Shown piece after piece: positions 53,398 to 61,414 of a stretch of 64,000 nt of DNA. Both the position numbers and the translations under genes were made by a program. The notes beneath the pieces are model-generated. The model had not been told where the DNA came from and did not search any database. It saw only the letters and a list, made by a program, of their open reading frames with translations. Source of the stretch: Thermospira aquatica (GTDB taxonomy: Bacteria; Spirochaetota; Brevinematia; Brevinematales; Thermospiraceae); NCBI RefSeq assembly GCF_023525255.1, contig NZ_CP073355.1, forward strand, positions 2,356,001 to 2,420,000, in the 5' to 3' direction. How positions within the stretch are numbered: position 1 is the first letter of the stretch; the number at the start of each line of letters is the position of its first letter.

Positions 53398-54795
53398 CGA
53401 ATTGCTTCATAATAAAAGTACTCGAAAAGGGAACGTTGCTTCAAAATAAAAAAGTACTTTAAATTTGTGTAAAATAATCCAGTTCAAAGAACTGGAGGTA
53501 CAAGGTGGAGTTAGCGATGTTTGAAAGGAGACCTATTTACAGGGAAACGGCGAAAGAGTATCAAAAAGCCAGCAAAAAGGAAAAAATGGAGATACTGGAT
53601 TATTTTGTGAGGATAACAGGCCTAAAAAATCGAAACTATGCCGCCAGGCTCTTGAGGCAGCACGGAAAAACCATCTATGTAGGCAAGAAAAATTACCTTA
53701 AAGCCGACATAGCCAAGAAGGGCAAAAGACCTGGCAGAAAGAAAAAATTCGGCGAAGAGGAACTAAAACTTCTAAAAAGGTCTGGGAAATTGAAAAACAT
53801 GTGTGGCAAACGTTTAAAGCCAATTTTAAATGAAGTTTTAGATAATCTCTTAGCAAACGGACATCTCCACGGTTCTCCACAGGCTATAGAACACTTGCGC
53901 CATATAAGTGCCTCAAGTATTGACCGACTTTTGAAACATGAGCGTAAAAAGCTTGAGATAAAAGGACGAAAAGGTACAAAGCCTGGAACGCTATTAAAGC
54001 AACAAATAGCTATACGCACGTGGGCAGAGTGGGATGAAAATTGCCCTGGTTTTATGGAGATTGATCTGGTTGCCCATGAGGGAGGAAATAGCCGGGGAGA
54101 TTTTGCTCAAACATTAAATATGGTGGATGTTTGGAGCGGTTGGACAGAACTTGTGGCAATCAAAAACAAAGCTTCAAAATGGGTAAGAGAAGCCATAGAA
54201 AAAGTCAAAAGACTTCCTTTTGATTTACGGGGAATTGATTCTGATACCGGTGCTGAATTTATTAATCATCCTCTGCGTGATTGGTGTGAGAAGAACCAGA
54301 TAAAATTTACAAGGGGGAGAAGCTCCCGTTCCAATGATAACTGCTACGTTGAGCAGAAAAACTATTCCATAGTCCGCCAGAATGTTGGATACTTCCGCTA
54401 CGATACCGAGGAAGAAGTCTACTACTTGAACCAACTCTATGCCTATCTTCGACTGTATACCAACTTTTTTCAACCGGTTATGAAAATGACAGAGAAAAAG
54501 AGAATCGGAAGCAAGGTGCAAAAGAAGCATGATGATATTAAAACTCCCTACCAGCGGCTTTTAGAAAGCTCTTATGTAAGTGAGGCACAAAAGGAGCCTA
54601 ACAAGGCTTTATAAGGCTCTCGATTTGTTTCACCTAAGACAAAAAATTACGGCTTGCCAGAGAAAACTTTTCAGCCTTCAAAAGAAAAAGAATGTAAAAA
54701 ACAAAAATTTGGAGGAAACTGTATGGAATTTTTGAGTACTTTTTTTTATGAGGCAATGATTCGAATTTCGAGTACTTTTTTATTTGACGCAACGG
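53398..54795 (+). mobile_element. Integrase-type IS, copy B
   Basis: About 1.4 kb, same ends as copy A (CGAATTGCTTCATAATAAAAG at 53398 and TTGACGCAACGGG near 54795). The right end directly joins a 5'-truncated IS256 copy, so this element either inserted into it or a deletion joined the two. I see no matching target duplication, which supports later rearrangement. Confidence 0.75.
53505..54614 (+). pseudogene. Integrase-core (rve) transposase of IS copy B, C-terminus lost
   Basis: 369 residues in one frame, with DDE residues visible: GFMEIDLVAHEGG, LRGIDSDTGAEFINHPL and SNDNCYVEQKNYS. An N-terminal helix-turn-helix region precedes them. Compared with copy A, two compensating small deletions alter the segment LKRSGKLKNMCG, and a 2-bp deletion near 54595 cuts off the last ~45 residues (ends EPNKAL). 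The family is IS481/IS3-like integrase transposases; I cannot name a subgroup. Probably inactive. Confidence 0.75.
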
Positions 54796-55923
54796 GAAGT
54801 ATTAGAGTATGTTAAAAGAGGAAGAGATTTACCTGGAAAACAATCCTCCCACAAAAGGCAATGGCTTTTACGAAAGGGATTTAAAGACAGCTTTTGGCGA
54901 GCTTACAGCCATACGTGTTCCAAGAACAAGGGATAATGGATTTAAAAGTGCCCTTCTTCCCTATCGCAAGCGCATCACAGAAGACTTAGATGCATTAATC
55001 AGGGCTATGTTGATATCAGGAATGTCAACAAGGAAGCAGAAGTTTTAAAAGAGCTTTATGAAATAAAGATTTCTTATGCTAACATCTCAAGGATAAGCCA
55101 GGTAGGCATAGAAGAGATTCAGAAGTGGCGTAGTCGCCCTCTCATGGAAGAATATGCCGTGGTATTTCTGGATGCTATGGTGTTTCCTATCAAGAGAGAC
55201 AGGGTAGAAAATGAATCAATATATGTAGCTATAGGCATTACACCTGAGGGAAGACGGAGATTTTAGGATACTACCTGCCAGGAGGCATGGAAAGTGCTTA
55301 TAACTGGCGGGAAATTTTGCTTAGATATAAGAGAAAGAGGTGTCAAACAGATTCATTTTATTGTCTCTGATGGCTTAAGTGGTATGAAAACGTCATAACA
55401 GAAATATATCCCCAAAGTATCAGCCCTGTGTAGTCCATGTCATGAGAAACATACTGGCTAAAGTGAGAGTTCAACACAGAAATATCATTGCCACTGAAAT
55501 AAAAGAGGTATTTCATGCCAAAGACAAACAGGAGGCAGAACAATTGTTTATGAAATTTACACAAAAATGGAAAAATATCTATCCCAACTTAATGAATAAC
55601 CTCTTGACAATAAGAGAGAATATATTCACTTACATGGAATTACCTGAAGGAATACGAAGCATGGTGTATACAAACAATGCCCTGGAAAGACTCTTTAAAG
55701 AACTTAAAAGGAGATTAAAAACAATGGAAATGTGTCAAAGCGAGGCTTCAGCTGAGAAATATCTTTACCTGTTATTAAGATACCAAAATGAGAAGTTCTT
55801 AAAAAGAAAGTTAAAAAATTGGGAGTATTACTTTCAACTCTATCGTGAGCAACACTCATACACCAAAGAAAATATTCACAGCGAGGTTATCCTATGACTA
55901 GACACAATTTTCTTGACACAATG
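54796..55923 (+). mobile_element. IS256-family element, copy B, 5'-truncated
   Basis: Matches IS256 copy A from about codon 16 of the transposase to the right terminal end (ATTTTCTTGACACAATG at 55923). The start of the gene and the left end are missing where the integrase-type IS joins. Confidence 0.75.
54809..55897 (+). pseudogene. IS256-family transposase remnant
   Basis: Fragments of the Mutator-type transposase: ENNPPTKGNGFYERDLKT near the start, then frameshifts at about 55035, 55255 and 55390, and a last open part (55442-55897) with MVYTNNALERLFKELKRRLK. Homologous to the copy at 15945-17104 but broken at partly different places. Confidence 0.8.
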
Positions 55924-55993
55924 TAACCTAGACGATTTTCTCTTTTCTCCTAACCATAAACCTTTTAAGATTTATAAAAAATATTCTCTTTAC

Positions 55994-57309
55994 TGTCGAA
56001 AACAATTTAAAATGTCACACTTTGTGCAAATAGAAATGTCACCTTTTAAAATACTGCAACTAAAAAAACGAGAGGTTGCAGATGAGAGAGGTGATAACGA
56101 TGACACTTAAAGCACAGAAGAGGGCAAAAATACTGGAGATGGTAAAGAACAAGAAAATCAAGCAGAAAGATGCTGCAATAATACTGGGGATTTGCAGAAG
56201 GCAACTTATTCGAATTTTTAAAGAATATTTATCAAAGGGTGATGAAGCCCTCAATCACAAATTAATAGGCAAACCGGGGAATCACAGAATTAGCAGTGAT
56301 ATCAAAGAGAAAATTATGCAGATAGTACGGAATAATTATAAAGGTTTTAAGCCGACATTTATAGCTGAAAAGCTTTATGAGGAACATCATATAAAATAGG
56401 AGCATCAACGCTTCGTTTATGGATGATGGAAACAGGATTGTGGAAGAAAATAAGAAAAACTGCGAAACACCGTACCAGAAGGCCGAGAAAAGAGCATTTT
56501 GGAGAAATGATTCAAATGGACGGCAGCATTCACGACTGGTTTGGGACAGGCAAAGAAGTCTGTCTGATGAATATGGTGGATGATGCTACAGGCACATCTT
56601 ACGGTCTTTTCGACACAGGAGAAACGACACAAGTAGCGCTGCAATGTTTGTTTGACTGGATAATGAAATACGGTATTCCTTATTCTATCTATTGTGATTA
56701 TAAAAGCCTGTTCTATACGAAACGGGAAGCGACCATAGAAGAACAGCTTGCAGGGAAATTGCCTCTAACAAAGTTTGGAGAGGTCTGCCATAGGCTGGGG
56801 ATAGAAATGATATATGCCCATAGTCCCCAGGCAAAAGGACGCGTAGAGAGATGGAATGGGATCCATCAGGACAGGTTAATAGCAGAAATGAAACTAAAAA
56901 ACATAAAGGATATTGACAGTGCCAATTGTTTTTTGAAAGAATATTACTGGGAAAAGAATAACCGAAAATTTAGTAAAAAACCTCTGTCGGATGAAGATTT
57001 TCATATTGCATTAATGCCTGATCAGGACTTAAGGAACTATGTTTGTTATACGGCCGAGTGCAAAGTCTATAGAGATTATACAATAAAGTTTTCTAAAAGA
57101 ATATACCAGATTGAAAAGAAACAACCTATAGCCATAAAACCCGGGGACAATGTTATCTTAAAAACCTGGCTTGATGGAAGTATACATATTTTTAAGAAAA
57201 ATATCGAATTGAACTTTTTTGAAATAGATGATTATGGTCGTAGAGTTTCGGCATAAAAAAGTGACATTTCTATTTCAATAAAAAGGTGACATTTTAATTT
57301 ATTTGACAG
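55994..57309 (+). mobile_element. ISNCY/IS1202-type element with a 17-bp target duplication
   Basis: About 1.3 kb. The ends are TGTCGAAAACAATTTAAAAT and, as reverse complement, CTGTCAAATAAATTAAAAT; both are followed inside by two ATGTCAC motifs, forming long imperfect inverted repeats. AAAAATATTCTCTTTAC flanks it on both sides (55977-55993 and 57310-57326). From memory, unusually long target duplications are a mark of IS1202-type elements, which include a Treponema member. Confidence 0.8.
56076..57256 (+). pseudogene. ISNCY/IS1202-type transposase with one frameshift
   Basis: The first frame (56076-56399) has a helix-turn-helix domain (KKIKQKDAAIILGICRRQLIRIFKEY). It ends after EEHHIK in an A-rich run (ATAAAATAGG). 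The second frame (56423-57256, continuous upstream to the shift) has the DDE core: EMIQMDGSIHDWFG, YSIYCDYKSLF and SPQAKGRVERWNG. One added base would restore a protein of about 390 residues. The site could also be a programmed slip, but no slippery heptamer is evident, so I treat it as a pseudogene. Confidence 0.75.
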
Positions 57310-57326
57310 AAAAATATTCTCTTTAC

Positions 57327-57355
57327 TTGTAAAAAAAACATTTTTATCGTATAAT
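57327..57355 (+). promoter_or_regulatory. Promoter of the cutA operon
   Basis: TTGTAA (57327-57332), 17 bp, TATAAT (57350-57355), starting exactly after the right-hand IS target duplication. Confidence 0.7.
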
Positions 57356-57371
57356 CAATAAAGGAGAACCT

Positions 57372-57695
57372 ATGAAATACGCTATCGTCATGGCAAGTAT
57401 AGATACCGAAGAAAACGCAAAAAACATCGCCAACCTCCTCCTTGAAAAAAAACTTGCCGCCTGCATTCAGCTTTTTCCCATTACTTCATACTACATCTGG
57501 CAGGGGAAGAAAGAAACGGCAAAAGAAATACTCATGCTTATAAAGACCCAGAAAAAATACTATTCCCGCATTGAAAATCTCATCCGAAATAATCATCCTT
57601 ATGAAATACCAGAGATTCTTCTCATACCTGTAGATAAGGCCTTTCCCCTCTATGGTAAGTGGATAGACAATACTCTCAAAGGAAAAAACGTATGA
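57372..57695 (+). CDS. cutA: Divalent-cation tolerance protein CutA
   Basis: 107 residues, the usual CutA size: trimeric ferredoxin-like fold with KKLAACIQLFPITSYYIWQGKKETAKEILMLIKT and HPYEIPEILLIPVD. The family was named from copper tolerance, but its biochemical role is unsettled. ATG 57372 follows AAGGAG. It overlaps the next gene by 4 bp. The insertion upstream stops just before its promoter. Confidence 0.92.
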   Translation: MKYAIVMASIDTEENAKNIANLLLEKKLAACIQLFPITSYYIWQGKKETAKEILMLIKTQKKYYSRIENLIRNNHPYEIPEILLIPVDKAFPLYGKWIDNTLKGKNV

Positions 57696-58561
57696 GCTGG
57701 AGTTCTTTCACCAAAGAAGACAAAATCCTTTTTGATAGATGGTTTCGTCAGATGCAGCCAAAGATTTCAGAGTTTACGTTTACCAATCTCTTCATCTGGC
57801 AAAAAGCTCAAAATATTCGCTGGCAACCATACAAAGAGGGAGCCCTTCTCATTCGTGAAGAAAACGGAGAAACCGTTCTTCTTCCTCCCGTAGGTTTTCA
57901 AGACTGTGAACAAATCTTCAAGGAAGTGATAGAGATAGCTCATTCAGAGAACATCATGGCTATTGTTCGTATTCCCGAATGGGCAAAACGTTTTCTTCCC
58001 CATCATGGTGTACTTCATCCCCAACGAGAACATTTTGATTATATTTATAAGGCCTCCCAACTGGCTGAACTTAAAGGATGGAGACTTGATGGAAAACGTG
58101 CCTTTGTCCGTAAATTTATCCAAAATTATCCCAACTGGAAATTTATTCCCTTCACGGCGAATTATCTTGAAGGTTGCAAAAAACTTCTTGACCACTGGCT
58201 TGCAGAAAAGCAAGAAATACCAGGTGTCAGAGAAGAATACGAGGCTACCCTTCTTCTTCTTGATTGTGCCAGAGATTTTCACCTAGAGGGGGGAGTGCTT
58301 CTTGTAGAAGACAAGGTTGTTGCGTTTAGTTTTGGAGAAAAACTTAACGAAACGACCTTTGTGACCCACTGTGAAAAAGCAGACACTTCTTATATTGGCG
58401 TCTATCAGATGATTAATCAACAAATGGCACAGCATATTATCGCACCATCCTATCTTTTTGTAAATCGTGAGCAGGACCTCGGTCTTGAAGGCTTAAGAAA
58501 AGCGAAAAAGAGTTATGCCCCTTTAAAAATGATAAAAAAATATCGTTATGAGATACCCTAA
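57692..58561 (+). CDS. DUF2156-like GNAT-fold protein
   Basis: 289 residues from ATG 57692, overlapping the cutA stop. The pattern FDRWFRQMQPKISEFTFTNLFIW, GKRAFVRKFIQNYPNW, GGVLLVEDKVVAFSFGEKLNETTFVTHCEKAD and LFVNREQDLGLEGLRKAKKSYAPLKMIKKY fits the phosphatidylglycerol lysyltransferase C-terminal-like DUF2156 group. These transfer an acyl or aminoacyl group in related MprF proteins; there is no membrane domain here. Its stop overlaps convergently with the nitroreductase gene by 4 bp. Confidence 0.75.
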   Translation: MSWSSFTKEDKILFDRWFRQMQPKISEFTFTNLFIWQKAQNIRWQPYKEGALLIREENGETVLLPPVGFQDCEQIFKEVIEIAHSENIMAIVRIPEWAKRFLPHHGVLHPQREHFDYIYKASQLAELKGWRLDGKRAFVRKFIQNYPNWKFIPFTANYLEGCKKLLDHWLAEKQEIPGVREEYEATLLLLDCARDFHLEGGVLLVEDKVVAFSFGEKLNETTFVTHCEKADTSYIGVYQMINQQMAQHIIAPSYLFVNREQDLGLEGLRKAKKSYAPLKMIKKYRYEIP

Positions 58562-59118
58562 AGGGGATTGCCCCACCTGTCACCAAAGGCAAATTCTTCA
58601 AGCGGTTTACGGATAGGCCTCTCTTGCTCCGCCTTTATTTGATGTTCCAGAAGCTCGGGATGAATCGTAGGACTCTTTTTGCCGCAAATAATAAGAGTAA
58701 TCAACGTCATGTCCTCCGGAATACCGAGAAGCTCCTTTGCTTTCGCAGTATCAAATCCTGCTATAGGATGAAATACATACCCCATTTCTGTAGCAAGGAG
58801 AAGCATCGCTCCCACAGCCATTCCTGTGTCAAATTCAGCGTAGTTTTTCCCTTGAAGTTGACAATCATCTTTGTTGCGAGTAACCACTGCAACCACCATC
58901 GAAGCTCTATATGCCCACTCATTTCCTTTGCTATAAACCGATTTGAGACCTTCAAGAAGCTTTTTTGATCGTATAAAAATAAAGCGCCATGGTTGATTAT
59001 TGAAACACGAGGGCATAAGAGATGCGGCATGCGCTAATCTTTTGACATCTTCATCTGAAAAAGAGACAGCGTCAAGTGAACGATAGGAACGGCGTTTTTC
59101 GAGAATTTCGGACACCAT
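58558..59118 (-). CDS. Nitroreductase-family flavoprotein, second copy type
   Basis: 186 residues from ATG 59118 (GGAGG upstream). FMN-binding motifs RRSYRSLDAVSF, SLMPSCFNNQPWRFIFI and the middle block AEFDTGMAVGAMLLLATEMGYVFHPIAGFD are typical. The upstream in-frame extension runs across the promoter. Substrate unknown. It is not a close paralogue of the protein at 22360-22878. Confidence 0.85.
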   Translation of the reverse strand: MVSEILEKRRSYRSLDAVSFSDEDVKRLAHAASLMPSCFNNQPWRFIFIRSKKLLEGLKSVYSKGNEWAYRASMVVAVVTRNKDDCQLQGKNYAEFDTGMAVGAMLLLATEMGYVFHPIAGFDTAKAKELLGIPEDMTLITLIICGKKSPTIHPELLEHQIKAEQERPIRKPLEEFAFGDRWGNPL

Positions 59119-59148
59119 ACAAACCTCCAGGATTATACAGTTAGGATC

Positions 59149-59177
59149 ATAATAGAAAGATTTTTTGAAAAAGTCAA
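59149..59177 (-). promoter_or_regulatory. Promoter of the nitroreductase at 58558-59118
   Basis: Minus strand TTGACT (59172-59177), 17 bp, TATTAT (59149-59154). Confidence 0.75.
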
Positions 59178-59184
59178 GAAAACT

Positions 59185-59267
59185 CTTAAAATACCAACGG
59201 GCGGCCCTCAAAAGGTGCCGCCCGTTAGCGGAGGTGCGATATACTATTACTTATTGACGTTTGGTGC
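59185..59267 (-). ncRNA. Candidate small RNA or attenuator ending in a strong hairpin
   Basis: Between a good promoter (59274-59302) and the nitroreductase promoter, the minus strand contains no ORF but a perfect 10-bp stem AACGGGCGGC/GCCGCCCGTT (59196-59205 with 59217-59226) whose loop can add a CCT/AGG stem. A short TTTT follows six bases later. A transcript of about 80 nt could end here. It may equally be a terminator-type barrier upstream of the nitroreductase. No known RNA family was recognised. Confidence 0.4.
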
Positions 59268-59273
59268 ACAAAT

Positions 59274-59302
59274 ATATTACGCAATTTTTTGAAAAAAGTC
59301 AA
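59274..59302 (-). promoter_or_regulatory. Promoter reading into the 59185-59267 hairpin region
   Basis: Minus strand TTGACT (59297-59302), 17 bp, TAATAT (59274-59279). The box and downstream TTTTTTCAAAAAA resemble the nitroreductase promoter closely. Confidence 0.65.
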
Positions 59303-59423
59303 GCGATTTGAGCCATTTTGCATAAAAAATTTTTTTCAAAAGAACGATGCTACTTTCTTCCCTTTTCAATGGCTGCTGTTTAAATTTTTTAAATGTCCTA
59401 TGGGTGGTGGGAAAGTAGGGAAA

Positions 59424-59909
59424 GCTATGACGATGTTGCAGTGGTGTGTTGGGAAGGTGTATTGCTCTTACCATGTTGCAGTGTGTCTGTTATGGGAGCT
59501 ATTACCTTGTTGCAGTGGGAAGAGGGAGCTATAGCTATTACCTTGTCGCAGTGTCCCTCCCATGTAGGCTATTACCTTGTTGCAGTCTAGAAACCGTGCT
59601 AGCTCTTACCATATCACAGTAAGGATCCTAAGCTATTCCCTTGTTGCAGGAAAAAACTCTTGCCGTTACCTTGTCACAGTGGGAAAAATTCCAGCTATTA
59701 CTTTTTCACAGTGGTAAACCTCGCGATAATACTGCAAAAAGGGAAGAGCTTATGTCGAAAACTCCAGCTTAAACGTTTAATCTTTATATGCCCTCTTACA
59801 ATCTCACTTACTTTGAGATTTGCTCTTACCATGTTGCAGTAAAGAAAAAACTTTCTCTTACCCGACCTTAGGAAATCTCTTGTCCCACACACTGCAACAA
59901 GGTAAGAGC
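59424..59909. repeat. 19-bp repeat cluster, upstream flank of IS1595-like copy 2
   Basis: Ten forward copies (59424, 59464, 59498, 59534, 59568, 59602, 59632, 59662, 59694, 59822) and two reverse (59731, 59891) of GCTMTTMCCTTGTTGCAGT. The forward copies point towards the ORF. The part 59632-59909 is nearly the reverse complement of 13718-13995, including the palindrome TTAAACGTTTAA at 59769-59780. Confidence 0.87.
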
Positions 59910-60037
59910 ATTTTTCTCTCAACTAATAACTTTTCTTACAATCTCCTTTTTTAAAAAAACAAAACATTTTTCTTGACAAATATAACTAAAAATTTTCGAT
60001 ATATATAGTATGAAAAAATTCCTCTAAGGAGAAAACC

Positions 60038-60838
60038 ATGGAAAAGGATTTTTTCACACTCTCAGAAAAAGAATCTTACCAGATTCTCGAAAAAACCCTC
60101 TGGCCAGAGGGACCTATTTGCCCACGGTGTAAGGCAAAGGCGCATCTTCTCTCGTGCCGGCTCGTGTATCAGTGCCCCAAGTGTGGCAGACAATTTTCCT
60201 TAAAAAGCCAGTCCATCATGCGAAAAAGTCACCTTTCGCCAAAAATCTGGCTTTCTGCCATGTTTCTTGTCTGCCAGGATGGTGGCATAAACGCCGTCAA
60301 ACTCTCGAAACTTCTTCATATCAGCTACAAGGCAAGCTGGCTTCTTCTTCAAAAACTGCGAAGCCTTATGCGGCTTACCACTCGCCATCACACGAAATCC
60401 CTCCGAAAGCTTGTCAAAACCTTTTTCTTTCTCTCCGGCATCAAACGCCGCCAAAGAAAAAACTTTTCCCCCATGCAGGTTGTCGAAATTGATGCGGATG
60501 ATACCCCTTCTAAACTTCACATCCATCTTGTAGATGATGTAAGTCATCACTGGATTTCAGACTTTTTTGGCAAGCTTTTCCGCCACACCTCGGTGGAAAA
60601 AAGAACACCCTGGCTTTCCCACCTTAACGATGGGTTGAAAAACCTTCTTGAAGACGTCTATCACTATGGTTGTCGAAAGCACATGCAGCGCTATCTTGAT
60701 GAGTTTTGCTTTCGGTTTAACATCGAGGGGGTTTCTTCCAGGCTTGAGGAGCTTTTAAGAAGGCTTGGCAAACGTCGCCAGCTTCTCCCGTGGAAAAAAC
60801 TCGTCACCGAGCCGCTTATTCTTCCCATCTGGGCGTAG
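60038..60838 (+). CDS. IS1595-like (ISXO2-type) transposase-derived protein, copy 2
   Basis: 266 residues, intact, ATG 60038 behind AAGGAG. Domain layout as in copy 1: zinc ribbon with CPRC and CPKC, helical DNA-binding region, Asp152 in VVEIDADD, a short remaining middle part, and RKHMQRYLDEFCFRFN. About 20 substitutions separate the copies, clustered around residues 11-13, 169-172 and 231-235, while the zinc ribbon and C-terminal motif are nearly unchanged. No stop or frameshift has accumulated, unlike every other transposase here. Either recent movement or selection could explain this. Confidence 0.75.
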   Translation: MEKDFFTLSEKESYQILEKTLWPEGPICPRCKAKAHLLSCRLVYQCPKCGRQFSLKSQSIMRKSHLSPKIWLSAMFLVCQDGGINAVKLSKLLHISYKASWLLLQKLRSLMRLTTRHHTKSLRKLVKTFFFLSGIKRRQRKNFSPMQVVEIDADDTPSKLHIHLVDDVSHHWISDFFGKLFRHTSVEKRTPWLSHLNDGLKNLLEDVYHYGCRKHMQRYLDEFCFRFNIEGVSSRLEELLRRLGKRRQLLPWKKLVTEPLILPIWA

Positions 60839-61005
60839 GTTTTCGTTTTTTCTTTCTCAACACATTTCCTGCGTCTGTCAAATAGAAAACTAAAAGTTTT
60901 TGTTTCCTTTTGTTTTTTTGGAAAACTTTTCGTTGTCCTCTACGAAAAAGGCAAAAAAGTGTTTTTCTTAAAAAAAAGAAGTGGAAAAAGGGATAAAAAA
61001 CCTCT

Positions 61006-61371
61006 GCTCTTTCCTTGTTGCAGTGAAAAAAACGTTCTTGCTATTCCTTTTTCACAGTTTTTCCTCTGATCCAAGACTGTAAAAGAGTAATAGCATCTTT
61101 TTTCTCAGGTGAAACCTTTCACCAATTTCCTCTTCGTGTTTTTTTTTGAGAGTAGCTATTACCTTTTCACAGTCTCCAGAATTATAAAAACTGAAACAAG
61201 GTAAGAGCAGCGTCTATACTACCATCCCCCGACGATACTTTTGGAGAAAAAAGAAAACTCCAAAATCCCCGCTCTTTCCTTATCACAGTCACCTTATTGG
61301 AAAATCTCACTGCAACAAAGTAATAGCTGTCCCCCAAATCCCCTTGTCCCCCACTGCAACAAGGAAAGAGC
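61006..61371. repeat. 19-bp repeat cluster, downstream flank of IS1595-like copy 2
   Basis: Four forward copies (61006, 61040, 61155, 61271) and four reverse (61076, 61190, 61309, 61353). The hairpin TTTTGGAG/CTCCAAAA at 61239-61265 and the adjoining repeat at 61271 are shared with copy 1 (12473-12523), but several units in between differ, so whole repeat-spacer units have been gained or lost. Confidence 0.85.
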
Positions 61372-61414
61372 AAGGCCCCAAAATCCCCTACCATCCCCCA
61401 GCCTCTTTTTAACA

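Noticed and set aside
56380-56425. Programmed frameshift in the ISNCY/IS1202-type transposase.
   Set aside because: No slippery heptamer, stem-loop or internal ribosome site is evident, and other IS copies here are plainly decayed.
57304-57332. TTGACA at the IS right end as an outward -35 box for cutA.
   Set aside because: The hexamer 17 bp further is TTGTAA, not a -10 box; the native TTGTAA/TATAAT pair explains the promoter better.
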